NCBI GenBank assembly: GCA_025361325.1
Contig: JANYAL010000396.1
Coordinates: forward strand, 1 to 8,235
Direction: 5' to 3'
Length of the DNA stretch: 8,235 bases
Origin: Bacteroidota bacterium
GTDB lineage: Bacteria; Bacteroidota; Bacteroidia; Chitinophagales; Chitinophagaceae
The notes below the pieces were generated by a model. It was not told the origin of the DNA, searched no databases, and worked only from the letters and a program-made list of their open reading frames with translations. A program made the position numbers and the translations under genes. The first letter of the stretch is position 1. Every line of letters begins with the position of its first letter. Of the stretch, positions 1 to 6,604 are shown in pieces.

Positions 1-417
1 ATTTTTGAAAGTGGCTTCCTTGTCGGCCTTGATGATATACATCAGGTCACCGAGCGGGGTTGCGTTCCTTTTAGCTGCTATCAGCCCCCGGATATCCTTG
101 AAGCCACTGTTCTTGAACTGGGTATTTGGATCGGTAAGTTCACCATAGTAGTAATACACCTGGTCTGACTTTCCCAGCAAGAGGGTCATGGCACCGGAGT
201 TCTTTACCTTCAGCTGGTTCGTGGGGTCATCCTTCGGCTCATTCATGTTCATGGCTGTTGGCTGGCTCATGGTTGTCGTGAACACAAAGAATGTAATCAG
301 GAGGAATCCAAGGTCAACCATGGGTGTAAGATCTACCCGGGTAGACAATTTTTTGGGTTTTTTTACGCCTGGGCCTTTTTTATGGCCACCACCCGACGAG
401 GTATCCATTTCTGCCAT
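1..417 (-). CDS. exbD: ExbD/TolR-family biopolymer transport protein (second ExbD copy), C-terminus outside window
   Basis: Partial gene: 139 residues are visible and the frame is still open at base 1. ExbD proteins are single-pass inner-membrane subunits that pair with ExbB to convert proton flow into mechanical work on TonB or a similar partner. Seen here: a Gly/Lys-rich cytoplasmic tail (residues 7-23), then the family signature around residues 26-49, STRVDLTPMVDLGFLLITFF, with one transmembrane helix (about 32-49). Asp35 aligns with the essential proton-binding Asp25 of E. coli ExbD. A periplasmic domain follows, and the visible end (YIIKADKEATFKN) matches the family's RGD-like strand, so roughly 40-60 residues are probably missing. 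I chose the ATG at 417 because an in-frame TAA lies 24 nt upstream; a second in-frame ATG at 408 is possible. The gene starts 44 nt after the preceding exbD and is probably co-transcribed with it. It is clearly diverged from that copy, so this is not a recent duplication. Confidence 0.93.
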   Translation of the reverse strand, partial: MAEMDTSSGGGHKKGPGVKKPKKLSTRVDLTPMVDLGFLLITFFVFTTTMSQPTAMNMNEPKDDPTNQLKVKNSGAMTLLLGKSDQVYYYYGELTDPNTQFKNSGFKDIRGLIAAKRNATPLGDLMYIIKADKEATFKN

Positions 418-461
418 ATCTGTATCTGTTTTACCCGGTTAAGGGGTTGATTAATAAATTA

Positions 462-1112
462 TTACTTTCCAGGTACCGGGGGATTCCTGTAGAGTTCTGA
501 ATCCGTAGGCACTCCTTCTGGGTTGGTAACGATCTTGAACTTATAGACATCATTACGCTTGAACGCGCCTTTGATATTTTTGAAAGCGGGATACTTGGCC
601 AGGTTGTCGCCCCTTACCAGCAGGTTCATATTATCCAGGTTTTCTCCGGCATAAGAACCCACCACACTTCGCATCCAGTCGGTGAGCTCATTATTCGTAC
701 TGTCCCCGCAGGGTATCCCCGGCATATTCTGTGCAGGCATTGGGTTTGCGAGGTCCAGCGATCCCTTCAGTATATTAAAAGGTACACCTATGAAGTCAAG
801 CTTTCTCAGTTTTGCCATCTCGGCAGCATTCAGGCCCAGCGCTTTGGTGGTATTGATATTGTCCAGAATCTTGTCCTTATGTGTTTTATCACCCAGCATC
901 AGGAACACTTTTCCATCCTTTGTGAGGGTAACCAGTATCGCCTCTTCCTTGGCCACCTTGGTGGAAACAGAACTGGGTATGCTGACTGTTACCGCTTCGG
1001 GTGGTTTTTGTTTGGTTGCCAGGATGAAGAAAGACAACAGCAAAAAAGCAACATCACACATCGCCGTCATATCGATATTGGTGCTTTTACGCGGTATTTT
1101 AACTTTTGGCAT
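462..1112 (-). CDS. exbD: ExbD/TolR-family biopolymer transport protein (first ExbD copy), long periplasmic domain
   Basis: Complete gene of 216 residues. It should form the proton-conducting inner-membrane complex with the ExbB-like protein encoded 54 nt upstream. A short basic N-terminus (KVKIPRKS) precedes the signature STNIDMTAMCDVAFLLLSFF (residues 10-29). There is one transmembrane helix at about 16-33, and Asp20 sits at the position of the essential E. coli ExbD Asp25. The periplasmic part contains the expected C-terminal strand-helix-strand block, starting LLVRGDNLAKYPAFKNIKGA (164-183) and ending near 196. The protein is much longer than E. coli ExbD (141 residues). The extra length lies mostly between about residues 88 and 155 and includes a lone periplasmic Cys135; a Pro-rich tail ends the protein. 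The ATG at 1112 puts the basic segment and helix at the usual distance from the N-terminus. Family membership is certain; the partner that is energised (TonB, a Tol-like or another protein) is not shown by the sequence. Confidence 0.95.
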   Translation of the reverse strand: MPKVKIPRKSTNIDMTAMCDVAFLLLSFFILATKQKPPEAVTVSIPSSVSTKVAKEEAILVTLTKDGKVFLMLGDKTHKDKILDNINTTKALGLNAAEMAKLRKLDFIGVPFNILKGSLDLANPMPAQNMPGIPCGDSTNNELTDWMRSVVGSYAGENLDNMNLLVRGDNLAKYPAFKNIKGAFKRNDVYKFKIVTNPEGVPTDSELYRNPPVPGK

Positions 1113-1166
1113 GTTGTATAATTTAGTTGTTTACTTAAGATGCAAAAAAGGCATTCTTCCACACCC

Positions 1167-2018
1167 TTACTTGTAGAGGGAAGCAAAACTTTGCGTTAAA
1201 GTAAACCCGGATTCGTCGATGCCATACGTGATACTGTCGATCTTGGTGGTGAAAACATTATACATGATGATGGAAAAGGCTGAAGTTCCGATACCCAGTG
1301 CGGTATTATACAGGGCCTCTGAGATACCGACAGACAATTCACGGGCAGCATCACCACCACCCTGGTCACCCAGTTTGGAGAAGGAACGGATCATGCCCAA
1401 TACAGTACCCAGCAAACCCAGCAGGGTGGCAACAGAAGCGATCGTGGACAGGAATACCAGGTTCTTTTCGAGCATGGGCAATTCGAGTGAAGTGGCTTCT
1501 TCCACCTCTTTCTGAATAGCCATGACCTTCTGATCGGTACTTAGTTCGGTATTGGAGATCATGTCCCGGTAACGGTGCAGTCCGGCTTTCATCACATTGC
1601 CCACGGAACCTTTTTGTTTATCGCATTCTGCCAGGGCAGCATCGATATTCTTATTGGCAAGATGGTACTGTACTTTGCGGATAAAATCTGCATTGCTGGC
1701 GGTACCGGACGCTTTTGAAATGGTGAGGAAACGCTCGATTACAAAGGTCAGTACGGTCAGGAAACATCCGATCAGGATGGGAACGATGATACCGCCCAGG
1801 TACATCTTATTCAGGGCGCTTTTAGGACCTTCATAGGTTGGCCAAAACCATCCCGGCTCTTTTACCTTATCAAAACCTGAGGGATTCCCCAAAAGAAATC
1901 TCCAGATACAGTAGCCTACGAGTATGCAAATCAGTGGAGCCAGATAAGAAATTGCGTTATTAGATTTTTTTACCTGTACTGATGTTGCCGGTTTTGCAGT
2001 TGGTTTTGTTTCTGCCAT
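1167..2018 (-). CDS. exbB: MotA/TolQ/ExbB-family proton channel protein
   Basis: Inner-membrane channel subunit of 283 residues that assembles with ExbD-type proteins and couples proton influx to work across the periplasm. Predicted membrane segments are about residues 24-43, 75-96, 188-213 and 227-256; the first is additional to the three of E. coli ExbB. The family signature is clear in the last two helices: GLLGTVLGM (201-209) and GISEALYNTALGIGTSAFSI (231-250). Thr205 and Thr239 correspond to the conserved pore threonines (Thr148 and Thr181 in E. coli ExbB). A charged cytoplasmic region (about 100-185) lies between helices 2 and 3, as expected. I chose the ATG at 2018; a TTG three codons upstream (2027) is in frame but a less likely start. 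It is the first gene of an apparent exbB-exbD-exbD operon, preceded by an AT-rich gap with promoter-like elements. TolQ-like or gliding-type roles cannot be excluded, but the two following ExbD genes favour an ExbB-type module. Confidence 0.94.
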   Translation of the reverse strand: MAETKPTAKPATSVQVKKSNNAISYLAPLICILVGYCIWRFLLGNPSGFDKVKEPGWFWPTYEGPKSALNKMYLGGIIVPILIGCFLTVLTFVIERFLTISKASGTASNADFIRKVQYHLANKNIDAALAECDKQKGSVGNVMKAGLHRYRDMISNTELSTDQKVMAIQKEVEEATSLELPMLEKNLVFLSTIASVATLLGLLGTVLGMIRSFSKLGDQGGGDAARELSVGISEALYNTALGIGTSAFSIIMYNVFTTKIDSITYGIDESGFTLTQSFASLYK

Positions 2019-2110
2019 AACAATCAAATTTTAGTTAATGAAAATTAAATTATAGTTTAAATAAAATGCCTGATTCTGTCTTTATCTGATAATGATCTGC
2101 AAGCGTACAA

Positions 2111-2140
2111 CAAACATAAAATAGTAGATCTTTCTAAAAA
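2111..2140 (-). promoter_or_regulatory. Candidate Bacteroidota-type promoter for exbB operon (proximal)
   Basis: On the minus strand TATGTTTG (2118-2111) fits the Bacteroidota -7 consensus TAnnTTTG exactly. Eighteen bases upstream lies a T-run (2140-2137) that can stand in for the TTTG -33 box with one mismatch. It points toward the ExbB gene and would leave an untranslated leader of roughly 90 nt. The call rests on consensus matching only; the -33 match is weak. Confidence 0.4.
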
Positions 2141-2217
2141 CGCGAAGCCACAAGTTAATAAAATAATTGAAAGCAACAACTTACCCTAACTTTTTTTTGA
2201 ATATTTTTTTAGGTCCC

Positions 2218-2225
2218 CAAACCTA
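2218..2225 (-). promoter_or_regulatory. Candidate -7 element (distal), overlapped by a short inverted repeat
   Basis: On the minus strand TAGGTTTG (2225-2218) is a second exact match to TAnnTTTG, also directed toward exbB. No good TTTG box is found at the usual distance upstream. The element overlaps a perfect 5-bp inverted repeat, TAGGT-TTGGGG-ACCTA (2225-2210), which could be a protein-binding site or chance. Confidence 0.25.
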
Positions 2226-2313
2226 CTCTTTTAGACCATAAAACATACAGGGTCCTGCCATTAATTTACTGTTAATAAAAACCGGCGAAACCTAGTGCGT
2301 GGGTGATGTAATA

Positions 2314-3594
2314 CTATTCGTAGCGAAGGGCAACAATGGGGTCGAGTTTAGAGGCTTTATGTGCCGGGTAAAGTCCTGCGGCAAGGCCTACAACGGAACA
2401 AACAAAGATCCCTGCTACCACCCAGGCCCAGGGTACCACAAAGCCTGTATGCAGCAGCAGGGCTACTACATTACCGATGAGGATGCCTGAAATGATCCCG
2501 GCTACAGCACCCATCAGGCTGATCATGACAGATTCCCACAAGAACTGCATCCTGATATCGCGCCTGGTGCCACCCAGTGCCTTTGCCAGGCCGATCTCCT
2601 TGGTGCGTTCATTCACCGCCACCAGCATGATGTTCATCAGTCCAATGGCAGCACCGATCAGGGTAATCAGGGCAATGCCAATGGTACCCGTTTCCAGGAA
2701 TCCGAGATTATTCAGCAAAGCCTCCGCTATACTGTCGCTTTTATCGATATAGAAATTGGGTTCTTCCTTAACGTCGAGTTTACGGATAGGACGGAATGTA
2801 CCTGTAGCCTCCGCAATGGCGATATCCATTTTCCTGATGTCATTCACCATAACCCCTATATTGAATGAGTTGGTACCCGTGGAATACAGGCGCCTGATAT
2901 TATTATATGAGGTAAGCACGATCTTACTGGTATTGAAGAAAGCACTTGAACTCTTCTCATCCAGCACGCCGATGACACGGTAGGGAATATGATCTACACG
3001 AACCACTTGATCGATGGCTGCCGAGAGCTTGTTGGGGAATAATCTTTTAGCAACACCATTGCCCAGCAAGCAAACACTCCTGCCGCTCTCCACTTCATTT
3101 GGCGCCAGGTTCCTCCCCAGTGCAAGGGTATACCCGTTCAGGTCGAGGTAATTTTCATCGCCGCCCAAAACATTCACATCGGTGTTTGTTTTCCGGGTCT
3201 CGGTATTGACTACAATATTTCCCGGACCTCTATATGCCAGGCCCACCTTACCCGGAAAACTATATCGTTCCTTGAAGGCTTTGGCTTCCTCATAGGTGAT
3301 CACTTTGCCGATATTTGAATTCTTTGTTTTGAGCGATAACCTGGACACTTTTGAGGTATTTACTCGTCTTCCGCCCCCAATGCGGATGTTCCTGTCCATA
3401 TAACGGATACTGAATGAATTAGCTCCCATGGTGGAGAAACTGGAGGTTAGGCTATTGCTTGCAGCCTGAATGGCGGTAATGATCAGTATCAGGGCAAATA
3501 TGCCAAGGGCGATGATCACTATTGTTATGGCAGTTCTTAAGCGGTTGCTGCTGATATTCTTCCAGGAAAGGGAAAGTATGTCTGGTAATGTCAT
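2314..3594 (-). CDS. MacB/FtsX-type ABC transporter permease
   Basis: Complete 426-residue inner-membrane protein of the MacB/LolC/FtsX permease superfamily (type VII ABC systems), which transmit ATPase motion to the periplasm instead of moving substrate through a membrane channel. Layout: cytoplasmic amphipathic start (1-20), helix 1 (about 22-46), a large periplasmic MacB_PCD-type domain (about 47-300), then helices 2-4 (about 303-327, 353-380, 388-410). Hallmarks are NIMLVAVNERTKEIGLAKAL (321-340) with the following GGTRRDI, and the C-terminal LYPAHKASKLDPIVALRYE (408-426). An in-frame TAG lies 15-17 nt upstream of the ATG, fixing the start. The sequence AGGAAG lies 11 nt before the ATG, rather far for a ribosome site. 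No ATP-binding subunit or adaptor is present next to it in the window. Substrate is unknown; efflux, lipoprotein handling or stress signalling are all possible for this family. Confidence 0.93.
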   Translation of the reverse strand: MTLPDILSLSWKNISSNRLRTAITIVIIALGIFALILIITAIQAASNSLTSSFSTMGANSFSIRYMDRNIRIGGGRRVNTSKVSRLSLKTKNSNIGKVITYEEAKAFKERYSFPGKVGLAYRGPGNIVVNTETRKTNTDVNVLGGDENYLDLNGYTLALGRNLAPNEVESGRSVCLLGNGVAKRLFPNKLSAAIDQVVRVDHIPYRVIGVLDEKSSSAFFNTSKIVLTSYNNIRRLYSTGTNSFNIGVMVNDIRKMDIAIAEATGTFRPIRKLDVKEEPNFYIDKSDSIAEALLNNLGFLETGTIGIALITLIGAAIGLMNIMLVAVNERTKEIGLAKALGGTRRDIRMQFLWESVMISLMGAVAGIISGILIGNVVALLLHTGFVVPWAWVVAGIFVCSVVGLAAGLYPAHKASKLDPIVALRYE

Positions 3595-3610
3595 ATCCGG
3601 ATAATCTTCC

Positions 3611-3644
3611 TAAAGTTAGTCAGCCTGATCGGGAGTATGCAAAA
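3611..3644 (-). promoter_or_regulatory. Weak candidate promoter upstream of the permease
   Basis: In the 73-nt gap between nuoN and the permease, the minus strand carries TTTTG (3644-3640) and, 21 nt later, TAACTTTA (3618-3611), a one-mismatch match to TAnnTTTG. Transcription from it would give a leader of about 10-15 nt. The spacing is slightly long and the match imperfect, so read-through from nuoN is just as possible. No terminator hairpin with a U-run is visible in this gap. Confidence 0.2.
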
Positions 3645-3667
3645 TTTTTGACAGGCGGCAGGTCTGG

Positions 3668-5065
3668 TCAGATATAATAATATATCCAATCCAGTAAAAT
3701 ATCCGGAAAGATACCAAGCAGGATGATGATTGCTGCAGTCACCACCAGCATGGCCTTAAAGGAAGCGCTGATGGGCCAGCTGTCATTCTCCTTGTTAGCG
3801 GCTTCCCTGAAATACATGGCCTGTATGATCCGGAAATAATAAAACGCACTGATGGCTGCACAAAGCACAGCAAGGATCACCAGCCATTTATGGTGCCCGT
3901 TCTGCAGGGCTGCCATGAGCATATAAAATTTGGCAAGGAAACCGGCAGTTAAAGGAATACCCGTCAATGATAAAAGGAATATGGTTGCTGTAAGGGCCAG
4001 CAAGGGTTGCTGCTTCGCCAGTCCGTTGAAACCTTCTACCGTATAATCTTTCATTTTCACGAGGATTGCAAATAGTCCGATGGTGGCAAGACTGTAAGCA
4101 GCCGAATACAATATAAGACCTTCCTTTGCCTTTTCATTCATAGCAAAAAGGGCGAACAGCATGAAACCTGCCTGCGCAATACTGGAATAGGCCAACATGC
4201 GCTTTACACTTTGCTGAAACACAGCAGTAAGGTTACCGATCAGCAAGGTGGAAGCCGTTAAGATGACTATAAGCTTCTGCCACTGGTCCTGCACCTTGCC
4301 GAAAGAATTCTCGAAGAGCCGGATAAAGGCAAAGAAGGCACCCACTTTTACAATGGTGGCCATAAAGGAAGTAAAGACTGCGGGAGCACCATCGTACACA
4401 TCCGGGGTCCAGAAATGAAAAGGTGCGGCAGACACTTTGAATGACATGGAGACCATCAGCAACACCATACCGATGGCGATCATGGGCAGCATCTTGCCCG
4501 CTCCTGCATTGATGTGGTTGATGTAGAAGGAACCGGAGTCATTGCCGCCATAGATGAATGCAATCCCCATGAGCATGATGCCCGTGGAAAAAACGCCCAT
4601 CAGAAAGTATTTCAGGGCCGCTTCATTGCTCTTCAGATTCCGTTTGTCGCTGCCGGTGAGGATGAACAGGGGGATTGAGATGATTTCGATACCGATGAAA
4701 AGCATGAGCAGGGTATTGAATGTAGCAGCAATAGAAATGCCGCACAGCACAAAGAAAACCAATGCGAAATATTCAGAGACGTTTACACCCACTTTTTCAA
4801 AATCCCTTCCGCTCAGTAAAAAGAAAATCAGGGTACATCCCAGTACTACGGTCAGAAAAGTGAGGTTGAAACTGTTGGTGTGCAGCATATCCTTCACATC
4901 CATGATAAAGAAAGCCTCGCCGGTCTTGAGTTCAATGCAGTTGGCGACCAGGATACCCGTAAGCCCGGCAATCGCCAGGTACACAGGCGTACGTTTATTC
5001 CTGATAAAAGCACCTGCCAGCATCAGTACCACCCCCCATATTGCTGTTAATAGTATCGCGTTCAT
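3668..5065 (-). CDS. nuoN: NADH-quinone oxidoreductase subunit N (complex I)
   Basis: Complete 465-residue antiporter-like subunit of the membrane arm of respiratory complex I, one of the proton-translocating units coupled to NADH (or other donor) oxidation and quinone reduction. The protein is almost wholly hydrophobic, consistent with about 14 helices, and close in length to E. coli NuoN (485). Functional residues are in place: Glu127 in IGIEIISIPLF, Lys210 in SMSFKVSAAPFHFW, Lys240 in ATIVKVGAFF and Lys379 in TAGFLAKFYML. These correspond to E. coli Glu133, Lys217, Lys247 and Lys395. The segment FHFWTPDVYDGAPAVFTSF (216-234) is a strong marker for subunit N over Mrp or hydrogenase relatives. 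The gene starts 36 nt after nuoM, with a small hairpin in the gap, and is the last nuo gene visible, as is usual for nuo operons. The ATG at 5065 gives the expected N-terminal helix. Confidence 0.97.
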   Translation of the reverse strand: MNAILLTAIWGVVLMLAGAFIRNKRTPVYLAIAGLTGILVANCIELKTGEAFFIMDVKDMLHTNSFNLTFLTVVLGCTLIFFLLSGRDFEKVGVNVSEYFALVFFVLCGISIAATFNTLLMLFIGIEIISIPLFILTGSDKRNLKSNEAALKYFLMGVFSTGIMLMGIAFIYGGNDSGSFYINHINAGAGKMLPMIAIGMVLLMVSMSFKVSAAPFHFWTPDVYDGAPAVFTSFMATIVKVGAFFAFIRLFENSFGKVQDQWQKLIVILTASTLLIGNLTAVFQQSVKRMLAYSSIAQAGFMLFALFAMNEKAKEGLILYSAAYSLATIGLFAILVKMKDYTVEGFNGLAKQQPLLALTATIFLLSLTGIPLTAGFLAKFYMLMAALQNGHHKWLVILAVLCAAISAFYYFRIIQAMYFREAANKENDSWPISASFKAMLVVTAAIIILLGIFPDILLDWIYYYI

Positions 5066-5072
5066 ATCGGGT

Positions 5073-5087
5073 TCCGCCCATGGCGGA
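5073..5087 (-). promoter_or_regulatory. Short hairpin between nuoM and nuoN
   Basis: TCCGCC-CAT-GGCGGA is a perfect 6-bp, GC-rich inverted repeat with a 3-nt loop, extendable by G-U pairs. In the transcript it would end 7 nt before the nuoN start codon. It is not followed by a U-run, so it is not a standard terminator. It could modulate nuoN translation or mark an mRNA processing site; chance cannot be excluded. The loop on the coding strand is itself an ATG, out of frame with nuoN. Confidence 0.4.
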
Positions 5088-5101
5088 GTTTATTATATTG
5101 G

Positions 5102-6598
5102 TTATTTAAATCTTGTTAAAATGGTGGTTACCGTATCCCGGGTAAGATCGAATACCGGTTGCGGGAAGACGCCCATCACAAAAATGAAGGCCACAATAAG
5201 TGACAATACAGTCTTTTCCCGCCATCCGATCTCACTGAAGCCATCCGTAAGCACATTGGTTTCTCCATAAAACACCTGTTGAATCATTTTCAGGGTATAT
5301 ACGGCGGCAAAGATGATGCTCAGCCCCGCTGCGGCCGTAACCCATATATTGAATTTGAACAGGCCTGAGAACATCATGAACTCTCCGGTGAAAGCATTGG
5401 TAAGGGGTAAGGCGATATTGGCGAGTGCTATTACCACCAGTAATAATGTTAACACCGGGGCGCGGCGTGCAATGCCTCCGAGCTGGGATATCTTTCTAAC
5501 ACCGGTTTGCTTCTCGATATGGTCCACCACTATCCACATGCCTATGATATTGATACCATGGCTGAACATTTGTATCATCACGCCCTTCATGCCCACCTGG
5601 GTAATGGAAAATATGGCGGCACACATAAGTCCGATATGTGCAATGGAAGCGTAAGCGACCAGGCGCTTGAGGTCATCCTGCCGCATGGCGATCAGGCTGG
5701 CATAAAGCATCCCAAATACAGAGAGCCCGATCACTACATACTCAAACTGAATAGTTGCAAGCGGGAATACCGGTATCAGCCAGCGCAGCACGGCAAAAAT
5801 CCCCATCTTCACCATTACACCGCTCAGCACCATGGTTGCAGCCGCCGGAGCCTGTTCGTAGGTATCGGGCTGCCAGGTATGAAAAGGGAAGACGGGCATC
5901 TTGATGGCAAAAGCGATAAAGAATAACCAGAATAACCAGTTCTGCTGGTGCCCGGTAAGATGCAGCGCATACATTGAACTGATAGAGAAGGAATGCTGGG
6001 AAATGAGGGTTCCTGCATTGTCATATACCGGAGCCGTTTGAAGGTACAGGTATATAATACCGACCAGCATCAATAAAGAACCGGTGAACGTGTATATAAA
6101 AAACTTGAAGGTGGCGGCTATCCTTTTTTCCCCGCCCCACCTGCTGCACAGGAAATAAACAGGTATCAGGGCCAGTTCCCAGAAAAAGTAAAAGGCCAGC
6201 ACATCCAGGGTACAGAATACGCCCATCAGGCCGGCCTGGGTCAATAACATCAACCCATAGAACACATTGGAATCTTTATACGTATTCCTGTAGGTTGATC
6301 CAAAGATCAGCGGGAAGGCTACTGCGGTCAGTAAGGTAAGTATTCGTCCCAGTCCATCCAGGCCGATGGTATATCCTGCTCCCAGGCTTGTGATCCACTT
6401 CCAGGGAGCGGCATTGAGTGCATGATTATTGGTGTAAAAAAGACTGGTCACGGAAACCACCATGATGATAACAGATATCGCCAGGGACCAGAGTTTCACC
6501 TGCTTCTCCTTTTGCAATGTAAAACTGACCAATCCGGCCACCAGTGGAAGCCAGATCAGCAGATCAGGAAAAGTGACCCATGCAGAAAGTTTATCCAT
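5102..6598 (-). CDS. nuoM: NADH-quinone oxidoreductase subunit M (complex I)
   Basis: Complete 498-residue antiporter-like proton-pumping subunit of the complex I membrane arm, standing between NuoL and NuoN in the assembled enzyme. About 14 hydrophobic helices are visible and the length agrees with E. coli NuoM (509). The key residues match almost position for position: Glu141 in FYFFWELALIPVYF (E. coli Glu144), Lys233 in AFAIKMPVFPFHTW (Lys234), Lys264 in GVMVKMGIFAVLRW (Lys265), His321 and His347 (His322, His348), and Glu406 in NAFTGEFMMF (Glu407). FHTWQPDTYEQAPAAATMVL (239-258) marks subunit M specifically; many bacteria have LPDAH where this protein has QPDTY, a variant I associate with Bacteroidota from memory. 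The start codon is only 6 nt after the nuoL stop, which suggests translational coupling. No truncation or frameshift is seen. Confidence 0.97.
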   Translation of the reverse strand: MDKLSAWVTFPDLLIWLPLVAGLVSFTLQKEKQVKLWSLAISVIIMVVSVTSLFYTNNHALNAAPWKWITSLGAGYTIGLDGLGRILTLLTAVAFPLIFGSTYRNTYKDSNVFYGLMLLTQAGLMGVFCTLDVLAFYFFWELALIPVYFLCSRWGGEKRIAATFKFFIYTFTGSLLMLVGIIYLYLQTAPVYDNAGTLISQHSFSISSMYALHLTGHQQNWLFWLFFIAFAIKMPVFPFHTWQPDTYEQAPAAATMVLSGVMVKMGIFAVLRWLIPVFPLATIQFEYVVIGLSVFGMLYASLIAMRQDDLKRLVAYASIAHIGLMCAAIFSITQVGMKGVMIQMFSHGINIIGMWIVVDHIEKQTGVRKISQLGGIARRAPVLTLLLVVIALANIALPLTNAFTGEFMMFSGLFKFNIWVTAAAGLSIIFAAVYTLKMIQQVFYGETNVLTDGFSEIGWREKTVLSLIVAFIFVMGVFPQPVFDLTRDTVTTILTRFK

Positions 6599-6604
6599 AA
6601 CTTT

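Larger units (their letters stand above)
2019..2313. other. AT-rich intergenic region between permease and exbB operon
   Basis: This 295-nt gap has no convincing gene on either strand and is clearly richer in A and T than the flanking genes. It holds the two promoter-like elements listed separately and two neighbouring T-runs on the plus strand (2191-2198 and 2204-2210), with centres about 12-13 bp apart, which could bend the DNA or act as an upstream activating element. I looked for an intrinsic terminator for the permease gene just after its stop (2313 downward) and saw no stable GC-rich stem followed by a U-run. Confidence 0.6.

Noticed and set aside
1..585. Direct repeat atttttgaaa at 1-10 and 576-585
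   Set aside because: Both encode the same FKN-type position in the two paralogous ExbD proteins, so it reflects shared ancestry and not a mobile or regulatory repeat.
682..1176. 164-codon open frame on the plus strand over the first exbD
   Set aside because: Shadow of a well-supported ExbD gene; hydrophobic stretches mirror the antisense of the real gene and no family is recognised.
2016..2027. TTG at 2027 as start of the ExbB-family gene
   Set aside because: An ATG three codons downstream (2018) begins the natural-looking N-terminus MAETKP, and nothing favours the TTG.
2270..2313. Intrinsic terminator after the permease gene
   Set aside because: The minus strand has a T-run (GGTTTTTATT) but the sequence before it does not form a convincing stem.
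2299..2490. 63-codon open frame on the plus strand at the permease 3' end
   Set aside because: Lies almost wholly antisense to the conserved permease C-terminus, with no recognisable motif or upstream signals.
4554..5270. 238-codon open frame on the plus strand, antisense to nuoN and the nuoM end
   Set aside because: It overlaps strongly supported nuoN and nuoM, has no recognisable domain, and has the Ser/Thr/Ile-rich makeup typical of the reverse complement of a membrane-protein gene.
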